Below the pieces are notes generated by a model. It saw only the letters and a program-made list of their open reading frames with translations, was not told the origin of the DNA and ran no database searches. The position numbers and the translations under genes were made by a program. Below are positions 1 to 7,834 of a DNA stretch of 39,492 nucleotides, one piece after another. The first letter of the stretch is position 1. Each line of letters opens with the position of its first letter. This stretch comes from a bacterium (GTDB taxonomy: Bacteria > Pseudomonadota > Alphaproteobacteria > Sphingomonadales > Sphingomonadaceae): positions 1-39,492 of the forward strand of contig JAVBXL010000188.1 of NCBI GenBank assembly GCA_030824575.1, written 5' to 3'.

Positions 1-292
1 GCGTCTGGACGAGCGCGATGCGCAGCACCATCCGCGCCTTGGCGTCGGGGGGCAGGATCTGCTTGGTCGCGCCGTCGATCAGCGCGTCGAGATCGGGCAG
101 GTGGCGCAGGGTTTCGGCGGCGATCGCATGGACCAGCGCGCGGTCGGCGGGCGGCAATCCCTGCGCTGCGCCATGCAGCGCCAGCTCCAGCGGATCGCCC
201 CGGCGCAGCACCGCATCAAGCAGTTTCAGCGCGGCGCGCCGGGCGGGAAGGCCGGGGACATCTTGGGGGCGGGAGGCTGATTTATGGACCAT
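1..292 (-). CDS. rsmB: 16S rRNA m5C967 methyltransferase RsmB, N-terminal part (cut by window edge)
   Basis: Only the first 97 or so codons are visible; the frame runs open off the left edge. They look like the NusB-like RNA-binding domain that precedes the SAM-dependent methyltransferase domain in RsmB/Sun proteins: a helix with ALKLLDAVLRRG near residue 21, then PPADRALVHAIAAETLRHL and a final helix with KARMVLRIALVQ. RsmB methylates C967 of 16S rRNA. The start is the ATG read leftward from 292; a stop in the same frame lies a little further upstream. htpX lies directly upstream on the same strand, the common sphingomonad order htpX-rsmB, so co-transcription is likely despite the repeat in the gap. 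The catalytic domain cannot be seen, so the name rests on the N-terminal domain and the context. Confidence 0.75.
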   Translation of the reverse strand, partial: MVHKSASRPQDVPGLPARRAALKLLDAVLRRGDPLELALHGAAQGLPPADRALVHAIAAETLRHLPDLDALIDGATKQILPPDAKARMVLRIALVQT

Positions 293-329
293 CACCGGTC
301 CCTAGGAGAAAATGGCCAAAAAGAAACCT

Positions 330-413
330 CCGTTCGCTTCGAGCGTGTCGAGAAGCGCATAGCGCGGTGTCTGCATTTAGCCGCGTATCTCGACTTCGCT
401 CGAAACGAACGGG
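330..413. repeat. Palindromic intergenic repeat (REP-like), copy 1
   Basis: Two arms form a long imperfect hairpin. The left arm (330-357) begins CCGTTCGCTTCGAGCG. The right arm (384-413) is nearly its reverse complement and ends CTCGAAACGAACGG. The loop is about 26 bases. The element lies in the htpX-rsmB gap and belongs to the same family as the elements at 11396-11492 and 26487-26558. It may act as an mRNA stabiliser or a weak terminator between the two genes. Confidence 0.75.
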
Positions 414-421
414 GTAGGGCT

Positions 422-1342
422 TTAGCTGCGGCCGTGCGGATCGAGCGCGCTGCGGCGGCGCGGGGGCGGTGCTGCGGGGGAGAGGGCGGAGGTGCGCGCT
501 GCGCCGATGGCGGGCGCGCCCATCTGCGCCGCCATATCCTGCAAGGCGGCGATGCGCTTTTCTGTGGCGGGGTGGGTGGAGAAGAGTTCGCTGACATGGG
601 TCGGCACGATATAGAGCTGCGCTGCGGCCGGATTGCGCTGCGCCACCGGATTGGGGATGCGCTGCGCCTGCCCCGCAATCTTGGCGAGGGCGGAGGCGAG
701 CGCATGGGGATTGCCGCTGATGGCCGCCCCTGCCCGGTCGGCGCCATATTCGCGGGTGCGGCTGATCGCCATCTGCACGATCATCGCGGCGAAGGGGGCG
801 ACGATCACCGCCATCAGGCTCGCGATCATATTGCCATGCCCGCCTTCCCGGTCGCCGCCGCGAAAGAACAGGCCGAAATTGGCCAGCATCGATATCGCGC
901 CTGCGATCGTCGCGACCATTGTCATGATGAGGGTATCGCGATTTTGCACATGGCCCAGTTCATGCGCCATCACGCCGGCTACCTCGTCGCGGCTCAGCAT
1001 CGAGAGCAGGCCGCTGGTGGCGGCGACGGCGGCGTTTTCCGGGTTGCGGCCGGTGGCGAAGGCGTTGGGCGCGTCCTGGTCGATGATGTAAACGCGGGGC
1101 ATGGGGAGTTGCGCCCGCTGGGCCAGATCGCGCACCAGATTGTAGAAATCGGGCGCGCTCTGCGCATCGACTTCGCGTGCGTCATGCATCCGCAGCACGA
1201 TCTTGTCGGCGTTCCAAAAGGTGAAGAGGTTCATGCCCGCCGCCACCAGCAGCGCGATCACCGCCCCGCCGCTGCCGCCCAGCGTATAGCCCAACGCCAT
1301 GAACAGCGCGGTCAGCGCCGCCAGCAATAGGGTCGTCTTCAT
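422..1342 (-). CDS. htpX: Zinc metalloprotease HtpX (M48 family)
   Basis: This is a membrane-bound heat-shock protease that helps degrade misfolded inner-membrane proteins. The 306-residue product starts [19 protein letters not shown] and has two N-terminal membrane helices (about residues 3-21 and 26-43). The zinc-binding HELGH motif is at 127-131. A further hydrophobic pair follows (about 140-180), then the conserved stretch [13 protein letters not shown] carrying the third, glutamate zinc ligand. Length fits the family (about 285-310). The open frame extends further upstream, but only the ATG at 1342 gives the standard HtpX N-terminus. It is followed by rsmB on the same strand and is divergent from the SDHAF4-like gene. 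A heat-shock-type -10 sequence lies 54 bases upstream. The last 30 residues are rich in Ala/Pro/Arg and look disordered. Confidence 0.95.
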   Translation of the reverse strand: MKTTLLLAALTALFMALGYTLGGSGGAVIALLVAAGMNLFTFWNADKIVLRMHDAREVDAQSAPDFYNLVRDLAQRAQLPMPRVYIIDQDAPNAFATGRNPENAAVAATSGLLSMLSRDEVAGVMAHELGHVQNRDTLIMTMVATIAGAISMLANFGLFFRGGDREGGHGNMIASLMAVIVAPFAAMIVQMAISRTREYGADRAGAAISGNPHALASALAKIAGQAQRIPNPVAQRNPAAAQLYIVPTHVSELFSTHPATEKRIAALQDMAAQMGAPAIGAARTSALSPAAPPPRRRSALDPHGRS

Positions 1343-1395
1343 TCCGCTCACTTGCACTCGCCTCCGTGTCGGCCCAGATAGCATCGCAGTCCTGA

Positions 1396-1420
1396 ATATG
1401 GGGGTGATGTCGCCCCTCCG
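1396..1420 (-). promoter_or_regulatory. Possible sigma-32 (RpoH) promoter of htpX
   Basis: On the minus strand, 1403-1396 reads CCCCATAT, which matches the sigma-32 -10 consensus (CCCCATNT). It lies about 54 bases upstream of the htpX start. A convincing -35 (CTTGAA) is absent; the best candidate is a GATTG-containing stretch about 16 bases upstream. htpX is a known heat-shock gene, which is why the match is worth recording. Weak call. Confidence 0.25.
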
Positions 1421-1439
1421 CAATCGAAAGGCCGCCACC

Positions 1440-1613
1440 ATGGGAACCTTCAACGGCAAACGCCCCGCGCATGTGCAGCCGCCTGCGCACCTGTCCAAAA
1501 GCCCGCCGGTGCCGCAGCCCGATCCGCTGGACCAGCCCACGCCCCATGACGAGGCGATGAGCCCGGTGCGCTATGGCGATTGGGAGCGGAAGGGCATCGC
1601 GATCGATTTCTGA
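1440..1613 (+). CDS. DUF1674 / SDHAF4-like protein (succinate dehydrogenase assembly factor 4 family)
   Basis: This small 57-residue protein ends with the family signature [17 protein letters not shown]. The C-terminal RYGDWE...G.A.DF block defines the DUF1674/SDHAF4 family. In mitochondria SDHAF4 binds flavinylated SdhA and helps it join SdhB; bacterial members are thought to do the same. The N-terminal half is Pro/Ala/His-rich and probably disordered. The ATG at 1440 is preferred because AAAGG lies 8 bases upstream; an in-frame ATG at 1398 would add 14 residues without a better ribosome site. No sdh genes are in the window, so the role is inferred from the family alone. It is divergent from htpX. 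Confidence 0.85.
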   Translation: MGTFNGKRPAHVQPPAHLSKSPPVPQPDPLDQPTPHDEAMSPVRYGDWERKGIAIDF

Positions 1614-1773
1614 GTTGGCTCTAAATCCTTGATCCTGCTGGCATGACTCGGCTCGCCGTCGATTTTGCACGGCTGCCGATGGCCCGTGCCGCCGCTGCGG
1701 GGAGTCAAGCGCCTCGCTCTGGCCTTTTGCCCCGCAAGGCCTGAAGGCTTGGGGTAAGAGGAGATAGTGGGGC

Positions 1774-2241
1774 GTGGGCGTACAATTGGTTTCTGACGGG
1801 AATGGCAAGGCGGTTTCGGATTATGCGCCGGAGGATGCGGCGCTGCTCTGCGCGGTCGGGCGGCTGGTCTGCGCCTGGACGATGCTGGAACAAAGCCTGG
1901 AGGCGAAGATCGGCCTGTTGCGCGACGCCATGGGCGACATACGCACCGTGGGCGCGCGGACCCGGCCAAGCATGGCCAAGCTGATGACCGAATTGCGCAC
2001 GATGGTCGCGATGCGGGACCGGCGCAACGCCAGCGCGCTGACCGAAATTTCCGCGATCGAGCGCGACATACAGCGGATCGACCGCTTCCGCGCGCTCATC
2101 ATCCAGGGGTTTCACCAGCCCGAACCGGGCGGATTTACCTGCCGCGACAGCCGCAACACGATCCATCATGTCGCCTTCGATCATCTCGATGGCGAAATCG
2201 CCGCGCTGGAAGGTGTCGCCAGCCGTCTTCTTGCCGTGTAG
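1774..2241 (+). CDS. Hypothetical protein, 155 residues, helical
   Basis: I do not recognise the family. The product has no signal peptide or membrane segment. It is predicted mostly helical, with a hydrophobic first helix (ALLCAVGRLVCAWTMLEQSL, about residues 23-42), a basic middle section, and a coiled-coil-like stretch ALTEISAIERDIQRIDRFR (about 87-105). The N-terminal section beginning with an AWTMLE-type helix resembles small helical proteins found near toxin or abortive-infection genes, but this is not enough to assign a function. The GTG start at 1774 is supported by GAGGAG about 10 bases upstream. G+C at third positions is high, as in neighbouring genes, so it is likely real. It lies upstream of galU on the same strand with a gap of about 170 bases that holds no clear gene. 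Confidence 0.65.
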   Translation: MGVQLVSDGNGKAVSDYAPEDAALLCAVGRLVCAWTMLEQSLEAKIGLLRDAMGDIRTVGARTRPSMAKLMTELRTMVAMRDRRNASALTEISAIERDIQRIDRFRALIIQGFHQPEPGGFTCRDSRNTIHHVAFDHLDGEIAALEGVASRLLAV

Positions 2242-2410
2242 GGCGACGCCTTTTCGAATAGTGCGCTCGCCAATTCGTTCGTCTTGCCCATGTCTTAACT
2301 CGGGCTGAAAAACCCGCCACACATCATCATAACATGCGCGCGACGCTTGACCTTTTCTGCACGGGCGGCAATTCAAAGCCCGATCGCGTCCGCGTGAAAG
2401 GGATACCAAC

Positions 2411-3286
2411 TTGACCAAGCCGATTCGTAAAGCCGTTTTCCCTGTCGCCGGGCTTGGCACGCGATTTCTGCCTGCCACTAAAGCGGTGCCCAAGGAATTG
2501 CTGCCGGTGGTCGATCGTCCGCTGATCCAATATGCGGTGGATGAAGCGCGCGAAGCGGGGATCGAGCAGTTCATCTTCGTGACCGGTCGTGGCAAGGGCG
2601 CGATCGAGGATTATTTCGACATCGCCTTCGAATGCGAGACGTTGCAGCGCGAGCGCGGCAAGGATTTGTCGGCGCTGGAGGGGACGCGGCTCGATCCGGG
2701 CAATGCCGTCTTCCTGCGCCAGCAGGAATCGCTGGGCCTGGGCCACGCCATCTGGGTGGCGCGTGACATCATCGGCGACGAACCCTTCGCCATCCTGCTG
2801 CCCGACGAGTTCATGAAGGGCGAAAAGGGCAATGGCTGCATGAAGCAGATGGTCGACGCCTATGACAAGGTCGGCGGCAATCTGGTCTGTGCGCTGGAAA
2901 TTCCGATGGACCAGACGCCCAGCTATGGCGTGATCGATCCGGGCGCGCGCGACGGCGCGCTGACGGAGGTGAAGGGATTGGTCGAAAAGCCCAAGCTCGG
3001 CACCGCGCCCAGCAACTTGATCTTGCCCGGCCGCTACATCCTTCAGCCCGACGTCATGAAGATCCTGGAAACCCAGGAAAAGGGCGCTGGCGGGGAAATC
3101 CAGCTGACCGACGCCATGGCCTCGCTGATCGGCAAACAGCCTTTCCACGGCGTCACCTTCGACGGTCGCCGCTTCGATTGCGGGTCCAAGGCCGGCTATA
3201 TCGAGGCGAACCTGGCGCTGGCGCTGGAGCGCGAGGATCTGGGCGCACATATTCGCGCCTTTGCGACGGCAGAACTGGCGCGCTAA
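2411..3286 (+). CDS. galU: UTP--glucose-1-phosphate uridylyltransferase
   Basis: This enzyme makes UDP-glucose from UTP and glucose-1-phosphate, feeding exopolysaccharide (sphingan-type), glycolipid and LPS synthesis. The 291-residue product carries the nucleotidyltransferase signature GLGTRFLPATKAVPKELLP near the N-terminus, followed by DRPLIQYAVDEA. The catalytic-region Asp is in LPDEFMKG, and the sugar-binding region has VEKPK and GEIQLTDAM. Length matches bacterial GalU (about 290-300). The start is a TTG at 2411, preceded by AAAGGG at a normal distance; no ATG fits the conserved N-terminus. It ends at a strong terminator shared with convergent ssb. Confidence 0.96.
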   Translation: MTKPIRKAVFPVAGLGTRFLPATKAVPKELLPVVDRPLIQYAVDEAREAGIEQFIFVTGRGKGAIEDYFDIAFECETLQRERGKDLSALEGTRLDPGNAVFLRQQESLGLGHAIWVARDIIGDEPFAILLPDEFMKGEKGNGCMKQMVDAYDKVGGNLVCALEIPMDQTPSYGVIDPGARDGALTEVKGLVEKPKLGTAPSNLILPGRYILQPDVMKILETQEKGAGGEIQLTDAMASLIGKQPFHGVTFDGRRFDCGSKAGYIEANLALALEREDLGAHIRAFATAELAR

Positions 3287-3299
3287 ACTGCAGCTTGAC

Positions 3300-3322
3300 G
3301 TGCTCCCGCGTAGGCGGAGCAC
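3300..3322. repeat. Short GC-rich inverted repeat after galU
   Basis: The sequence GTGCTCCCGC-GTA-GGCGGAGCAC forms a near-perfect 10-bp hairpin a few bases after the galU stop and just ahead of the terminator. It resembles the short 'CTCCCGCG..CGGGAG' palindromes scattered between genes in sphingomonads. It is distinct from the longer REP-like family in this window. Confidence 0.5.
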
Positions 3323-3332
3323 GGAACGAATG

Positions 3333-3368
3333 AAAAAAGGCGGCTCCCCAGGGGAAGCCGCCTTTTTT
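3333..3368. terminator. Bidirectional rho-independent terminator between galU and ssb
   Basis: AAAAAAGGCGGCT, a short CCCAGGG-type tip, then AGCCGCCTTTTTT form a strong symmetric hairpin with an A-run on one side and a T-run on the other. It can stop transcripts from both convergent genes. Confidence 0.93.
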
Positions 3369-3389
3369 CATATCGTTGAACCTGGGTGC

Positions 3390-3965
3390 TCAGAACGGCA
3401 CTTCATCGTCCAGGTCATTGTCGAAATTGGGGCTGCCCGCGCGGCTGGCGCCACCGCCGCCGCCTGCGCCGCCCTGCGATCGTCCGCCGCCAAAGCCGCC
3501 GCCACTCGAAGCACCACCCCCGAAATCATCATAGCCGCCCGACGATGCGCCCCAGTCGCTCACGCCCTGCTGCGAACGGCCACCACCGCCGCCGCCCTGG
3601 CCGCCGCCGCCCGGCGCGCCGTCCAGCATGGTCAGCACCGCGCCCGGTCCCGAGAGCGCGACTTCGGTCGTGTAGCGGTCATTGCCCGACTGGTCCTGCC
3701 ATTTACGAGTGCGCAACTGGCCCTCGATATAGATTTTGCTGCCCTTGCGCAGGAAACGCTCGGCCACGCCGACCAGGCCCTCGCCGTTGATGACGACATT
3801 ATGCCATTCGGTGCGCTCTTTTTTCTCGCCGGTCATCCGGTCTTTCCAGCTTTCGGACGTCGCGATGCGCAGATTGCAAATCTTGCCGCCATTCTGGAAG
3901 CTCTTAACCTCCGGGTCGGCACCCAGATTGCCGACCAGAATGACCTTGTTGACAGACCCTGCCAT
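3390..3965 (-). CDS. ssb: Single-stranded DNA-binding protein
   Basis: This protein binds and protects ssDNA in replication, recombination and repair. The N-terminal OB fold covers about residues 1-110 ([20 protein letters not shown]; then [19 protein letters not shown]; then [20 protein letters not shown]). A long Gly/Ser-rich linker follows, built of [15 protein letters not shown] runs. The protein ends in the acidic tip DLDDEVPF, the docking site for partner proteins; the usual tip is DFDDDIPF. The 191-residue length fits. GGAGGAA upstream of ATG 3965 is a good ribosome site. A TATAAG hexamer lies about 30 bases upstream, inside an inverted repeat (AAAGCGG...CCGCTTT, 3983-4010), so the promoter region is probably structured. 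It is convergent with galU. Confidence 0.96.
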   Translation of the reverse strand: MAGSVNKVILVGNLGADPEVKSFQNGGKICNLRIATSESWKDRMTGEKKERTEWHNVVINGEGLVGVAERFLRKGSKIYIEGQLRTRKWQDQSGNDRYTTEVALSGPGAVLTMLDGAPGGGGQGGGGGGRSQQGVSDWGASSGGYDDFGGGASSGGGFGGGRSQGGAGGGGGASRAGSPNFDNDLDDEVPF

Positions 3966-4028
3966 GATTCCTCCGAAGCTCTAAAGCGGCCCCTTATAGT
4001 CCTGCCGCTTTCGCCGTCTAGGCGGAAG

Positions 4029-5882
4029 CTACCCCAAACCTAACGCCGTCGCGGTCCAGTAGGTGATGCCCGCCGCGACATAGGCCAGCGCAAACAGATA
4101 GCCGACCATGAACATCGGCCATTTCCACCCGTTCGTTTCCCGCCGGGTGACGGCGATGGTGGAAATGCACTGCGGCGCGAACACGAACCAGGCGAGGAAG
4201 GCGAGCGCCGTCGCCAGACTCCACCGCCCGGCCAGCCTTTCGCCCAGCGTCCGGCTTAGCGCATCCTCGTCATCCCCGGCGTCGATCGCATAGACGGTGG
4301 CGATGGCGGACACGGCGACCTCGCGCGCGGCCATGGTCGGCAACAGCGCCAGCGAAATGTCGCGGTTGAACCCGATCGGCTCGACCAGCACGTTGATCCC
4401 GCCCGCGATCCGCCCGGCGATGCTGTACTCGCTCTGCTTCACGCCAGCGGGCGCATGGGGGAAACTGGCCAGCACCCACAGCACGACATTGGTTAGCAGG
4501 ATGATCGTGCCCGCGCGCTTCAGGAATATGACCCCGCGCTGCCACAGGCCGATCGCGATATCCTGCGGCCGGGGCCACTGATATTTGGGCATTTCCATCA
4601 GGAATCCGCTGCTCGTGCCCTTGGCCACCGTCAGCCGCAGCGCCCAGGCGGCCAGCATCGCGCCAACGATCCCGGCGACATAGAGCAGGAACAGCACCAG
4701 CCCTTGCAAGCCGATCCCGCCGGCCACGTCGCGCGGAGGAATGAACGCAGCGATGATCAGGCCATAGACCGGCAGCCGCGCCGAACAGGTCATCAGCGGC
4801 GCAATCAATATGGTGGTCAGCCGGTCCTTGGGGTCGCTGATCGTACGCGTCGCCATGATGCCCGGCACCGCGCAGGCAAAGGAGGACAGCAGCGGAATGA
4901 ACGCCCGCCCGGACAGGCCGACCCGCGCCATTATGCCGTCCATCATAAAGGCCGCCCGCGCCATATAGCCGGTTGCCTCCAGCATCAGGACGAAGAAGAA
5001 CAGGATCAGTATCTGCGGCAGGAACACGATCACCGCGCCCACCCCCCCGACGACGCCCTGCAACAGGAAGTCGTGCAGGATGCCCGGCGGCAGCAGCGCT
5101 GTCACCGCCTCGCCCAGCGCCATCACCCATCCTTCCAGCATGTCGGCAGGAACAGCGGCCCAGGCGAACACCGCCTGGAACATCACGAACAACAGGCCCA
5201 GTAGCAAAATCAGCCCGAAAAAGGGGTGTAGCGCCACCCGGTCCACCGCCGCCGTCAACCGGCGCGACGGCGTTTCCCGGACAATCACGGCGCGCGCGAT
5301 CCGTCCGGCATTGCGGCGCACCGCGTCAAAATCCTGCGGTTCGCCCGCCCGCAGCGCGACCGGACCGGCGCCCAGCACACCCGCCAGTTCGGTTTTCAGA
5401 TGATCCAGCCCGCGCTTGCGCACTGCCACGGTCGATATCACCGGCACGCCCAGTTCGCGTGACAGGACCGCGGCGTCCAGTTCCAGCCCGTCGCGGGTGG
5501 CCAGATCCACCATGTTGAGCGCGACGATGGTTGGCAGGCCAAGCGCCAGCAGTTCAAGCGCGAACCGCAGATGATTGTCCAGGTTGGACGCATCGACCAC
5601 GATCACCAGCGCGTCGGGCAGCTTTTCGCCATCCTGTTTGCCCAGCACGACATCGCGCGTCACTTGTTCATCGGGGCTGGTGGGGTTCAGGCTGTAGGTG
5701 CCGGGCAGGTCGACCAATTCGACCGGTCGCCCGTCGTTCAGCGCCAGCCGCCCGGCCTTCCGCTCCACCGTGACGCCCGGATAATTGCCCAGCTTCTGCC
5801 GCGCGCCGGTCAGCGCATTGAATAGCGCGCTCTTGCCGGCATTGGGATTGCCGACCAGTGCGACCAGCGGCAGCGCGCTCAT
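4029..5882 (-). CDS. feoB: Ferrous iron transporter FeoB
   Basis: This is the inner-membrane Fe(II) importer. The 617-residue protein has an N-terminal G domain with all motifs visible: G1 GNPNAGKS (11-18), the switch YPGVTVE around 34-40, G3 DLPG (58-61), G4 NMVD (123-126) and a G5 region near 150-158. A helical linker follows, then two Gate/Nucleoside-recognition membrane halves with SFACAVPGIMATR and LMTCSARLPVYGLI. The latter hold the conserved cysteines thought to line the iron path. It is shorter than the E. coli protein (773), mainly at the C-terminus, as in many alphaproteobacteria; no feoC is present. Its ATG overlaps the feoA stop by 4 bases (ATGA), so the pair is translationally coupled. 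Confidence 0.96.
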   Translation of the reverse strand: MSALPLVALVGNPNAGKSALFNALTGARQKLGNYPGVTVERKAGRLALNDGRPVELVDLPGTYSLNPTSPDEQVTRDVVLGKQDGEKLPDALVIVVDASNLDNHLRFALELLALGLPTIVALNMVDLATRDGLELDAAVLSRELGVPVISTVAVRKRGLDHLKTELAGVLGAGPVALRAGEPQDFDAVRRNAGRIARAVIVRETPSRRLTAAVDRVALHPFFGLILLLGLLFVMFQAVFAWAAVPADMLEGWVMALGEAVTALLPPGILHDFLLQGVVGGVGAVIVFLPQILILFFFVLMLEATGYMARAAFMMDGIMARVGLSGRAFIPLLSSFACAVPGIMATRTISDPKDRLTTILIAPLMTCSARLPVYGLIIAAFIPPRDVAGGIGLQGLVLFLLYVAGIVGAMLAAWALRLTVAKGTSSGFLMEMPKYQWPRPQDIAIGLWQRGVIFLKRAGTIILLTNVVLWVLASFPHAPAGVKQSEYSIAGRIAGGINVLVEPIGFNRDISLALLPTMAAREVAVSAIATVYAIDAGDDEDALSRTLGERLAGRWSLATALAFLAWFVFAPQCISTIAVTRRETNGWKWPMFMVGYLFALAYVAAGITYWTATALGLG

Positions 5883-6133
5883 GCCTCCTGCTCCGGTCCG
5901 GTGCGCACCGTCACCGCGGCGGCATGGTTGCGGCGCATCGCCACGGTCATGCGGCCGATCTTGCAGGCGATCGGCCCCTTGCCGAAAATCCCGCCATGGT
6001 GCAGCGCTTCGACGCTGGCGCCCTCACACAGGCCAAATTCCCGCAACCGCTGTCCTTCGGAGGACGTGAGGACGGACCAGTCGATCAGGTCGACATAGGC
6101 GGGCTGGCGCAACGGCAGGTCGGTGAGACGCAA
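5879..6133 (-). CDS. feoA: Ferrous iron transport accessory protein FeoA
   Basis: This 84-residue cytosolic protein has an SH3-like fold and is needed for full FeoB function. Family marks are the opening MRLTDLPLRQPAYV, the central LREFGLCEGASVEALHHGG, and the end IGRMTVAMRRNHAAAVTV. Family length is 75-90. It is the first gene of feoAB and overlaps feoB by 4 bases. A possible Fur operator sits about 30 bases upstream of its ATG at 6133. The ribosome site is AAGGAAGG-like sequence read on the minus strand as CCTTCCTTTG, so Shine-Dalgarno pairing is weak. Confidence 0.92.
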   Translation of the reverse strand: MRLTDLPLRQPAYVDLIDWSVLTSSEGQRLREFGLCEGASVEALHHGGIFGKGPIACKIGRMTVAMRRNHAAAVTVRTGPEQEA

Positions 6134-6158
6134 AGGAAGGATACTCGCGGGCTATTTC

Positions 6159-6173
6159 TGCGAGTGACTATCA
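6159..6173. promoter_or_regulatory. Possible Fur-type operator upstream of feoAB
   Basis: On the minus strand this reads TGATAGT-C-ACTCGCA. Compared with the 7-1-7 Fur pattern TGATAAT-N-ATTATCA, it matches 6/7 in the first half and 4/7 in the second. The location, 26-40 bases upstream of the feoA start, suits repression by iron-loaded Fur. The match is partial, so this is a candidate only. Confidence 0.35.
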
Positions 6174-6211
6174 ATACCGATTGGGAAAGGCCAGCGCGAA
6201 TCGCGCCTCGC

Positions 6212-6874
6212 TCAGATGGCGGGGTAGCGCAAGCGGCCGATGAAGCGGGACAGGCTCAGCCGCTCACCGCCGCCTGCGCCCTTGACCTTCGCTTTGAATT
6301 TTTCGAAGCGCATCACATTGTCGATCCGGCGCGCCAGGAAAGCGCGGCTGTCGGCATGACCCTCGCTCTCGTCATCCACGAACACCAGCAGCGTGGCGGT
6401 ATAAAGAGCGGCCAGCGTCGTGCGCTTGCTGTAGTGGGCCAGGTCGGTGCTGGTGTCGCCGGCCGCACGCCACATCACGTCCGCCGCGCGCCAGCCGAGC
6501 TTGGCAGCGCGCATGGCATTGGTCGGCAGCGCAAGGCTGGCAATCGCGCGGCGCAGCGCTTCCCGGTCTGGGGCCAGCAACTCCAAGCGCGCCTCGACCA
6601 GGGCGGTGATTTTTCGGCGGATCGACATCGTTGCCAACTCGTCCGCCGGCAGCGCTTCGATCATGCGCGCGTCGATGCTGGCGAACCAGGCGTCGATCAT
6701 GTCGATCGCGCCATCGGCGAAGGCGAGGGCGGCGATGTCCGCATCCACGCCCTTTTCCGCCGCGGCCATCGCCACGGCCTGCGGCCGCCAGCCGTCGAAG
6801 GCGGCATGGCGTGCCAGCACCGGGGCCAGCAGCGCGCGGATTTCGTCCAGGGTAAGGTCCGATGTTTCGCTCAT
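6212..6874 (-). CDS. COQ9 family protein (ubiquinone biosynthesis accessory)
   Basis: The 220-residue protein resembles COQ9, a lipid-binding TetR-fold protein that in mitochondria delivers quinone intermediates to COQ7. Family features seen: an N-terminal helical region (LLAPVLARHAAFDGWRP), MSIRRKITALVEARLELL, then the characteristic WRAAGDTSTDLAHYSKR followed by TLAALYTATLLVFVDD. In COQ9 this last region forms the lipid pocket and membrane-binding helix. The start at ATG 6874 gives a normal N-terminus. It is followed by the end of feoA's promoter region and lies 9 bases downstream of the EamA transporter on the same strand, so the two may share a transcript. The link to ubiquinone synthesis is from the family; no ubi genes are nearby. 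Confidence 0.85.
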   Translation of the reverse strand: MSETSDLTLDEIRALLAPVLARHAAFDGWRPQAVAMAAAEKGVDADIAALAFADGAIDMIDAWFASIDARMIEALPADELATMSIRRKITALVEARLELLAPDREALRRAIASLALPTNAMRAAKLGWRAADVMWRAAGDTSTDLAHYSKRTTLAALYTATLLVFVDDESEGHADSRAFLARRIDNVMRFEKFKAKVKGAGGGERLSLSRFIGRLRYPAI

Positions 6875-6883
6875 AGGGCTTAT

Positions 6884-7765
6884 CTAGGCGCGCGAGGGCA
6901 GGCGTACAAGCACCAGCGCTGCGGCGACCGCCGCCGTGCCGACCATGTCGATCGGGCTGAGCCATTCGCTGAACAGCAGCCAGCCCAGCAGCGCCGCAAT
7001 TGCGGGTTGCAGCAGCAGGCTGACGCCCAGCACCAGCGGCGAGAACCAGCCGATCGCATAGGTCAGCAGCCCCTGGCCGATTAGCTGGCTCGACAGCGCC
7101 AGCGCGATCAGCGGCGTCCAGTCCCTCGGCATGACCCGTTCGCCCAGCGCCAGCGCGCACAGCAAGAGGGCCGGCGCGCTGACCACGCTCGACACGGCCA
7201 GCACCGACCAACTGTCCAGCCGCCCGCGCGCCTTCTGCACGATCAGCAGATAAGCGGTGTAGAGAATGCCCGCGATCAGGCACAGCAGGTCGCCCTTGAG
7301 GTTGCCGATCGACAGGTCGTAACTGCCGCCCATCATCACCAGCGCGCCTGCGCCCGCCAGCGCCAGCGCGGCCGCCTGCAATCCACGGGGCTTCTGGCGC
7401 AGCACCAGCATCCCCCAGGCGGGCAGGAACAGCCCGCTCATATTGCCGAATATCGTGGCGTTGGCGACCTTGGTATAGAGGATGCCGATATGCCAGGCGG
7501 CCAGGTCGGCCGCGAAGACGAGGCCAGCGAAGACCAGCGCGATCCATTCGCCGCGCGTGGGCGGCGTGCGCCGGATGCCCGGCCGTGCCAGCAGCAGCAG
7601 GAAGGGCAGGGCGAGCGCCAGCCGCCAGAAAGCTGCCGCCACCGGTCCGACATCGGACAGGCGCACCAGCACCGGCCCCAGCGGCAGGATCAGGTTCGCC
7701 AGCAGCAGCGCGGGAAAGGCGAAGCGCGGAATATCGATCCGCGCGACGGGGGTTGAACTCGACAT
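6884..7765 (-). CDS. EamA/DMT-superfamily transporter
   Basis: This inner-membrane protein of 293 residues has about ten hydrophobic helices, arranged as two EamA repeats (roughly 15-145 and 155-290). Visible family marks are the early PVLVRLSDVGPVAAAFWRLA in helices 1-2 and the second-repeat SVVSAPALLLCALALGE. Substrates of this group range from amino acids to riboflavin and purines; nothing here fixes the substrate. The start at ATG 7765 is standard for the family. It is divergent from the Old-Yellow-Enzyme gene across 69 bases that hold a perfect palindrome, so both genes could respond to one regulator. It is followed closely by the COQ9-like gene. Confidence 0.88.
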   Translation of the reverse strand: MSSSTPVARIDIPRFAFPALLLANLILPLGPVLVRLSDVGPVAAAFWRLALALPFLLLLARPGIRRTPPTRGEWIALVFAGLVFAADLAAWHIGILYTKVANATIFGNMSGLFLPAWGMLVLRQKPRGLQAAALALAGAGALVMMGGSYDLSIGNLKGDLLCLIAGILYTAYLLIVQKARGRLDSWSVLAVSSVVSAPALLLCALALGERVMPRDWTPLIALALSSQLIGQGLLTYAIGWFSPLVLGVSLLLQPAIAALLGWLLFSEWLSPIDMVGTAAVAAALVLVRLPSRA

Positions 7766-7800
7766 GCCGGCTCCCTAGCTGGCTTTACGCATCAAGTCCC

Positions 7801-7821
7801 GTTGCAAATTGCAACTATGAT
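7801..7821 (+). promoter_or_regulatory. Palindromic operator plus -10 box of the ene-reductase gene
   Basis: GTTGCAA-A-TTGCAAC (7801-7815) is a perfect 7-1-7 inverted repeat. It is followed at once by TATGAT (7816-7821), a good -10 box; the start codon is at 7835. A repressor bound here would block the promoter. No regulator gene is adjacent, so the regulator must be encoded elsewhere. Confidence 0.6.
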
Positions 7822-7834
7822 TGAGAGAGATTCC

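Noticed and set aside
284..1330. Open frame of 348 codons on the plus strand across htpX
   Set aside because: Antisense to HtpX, no plausible protein pattern.
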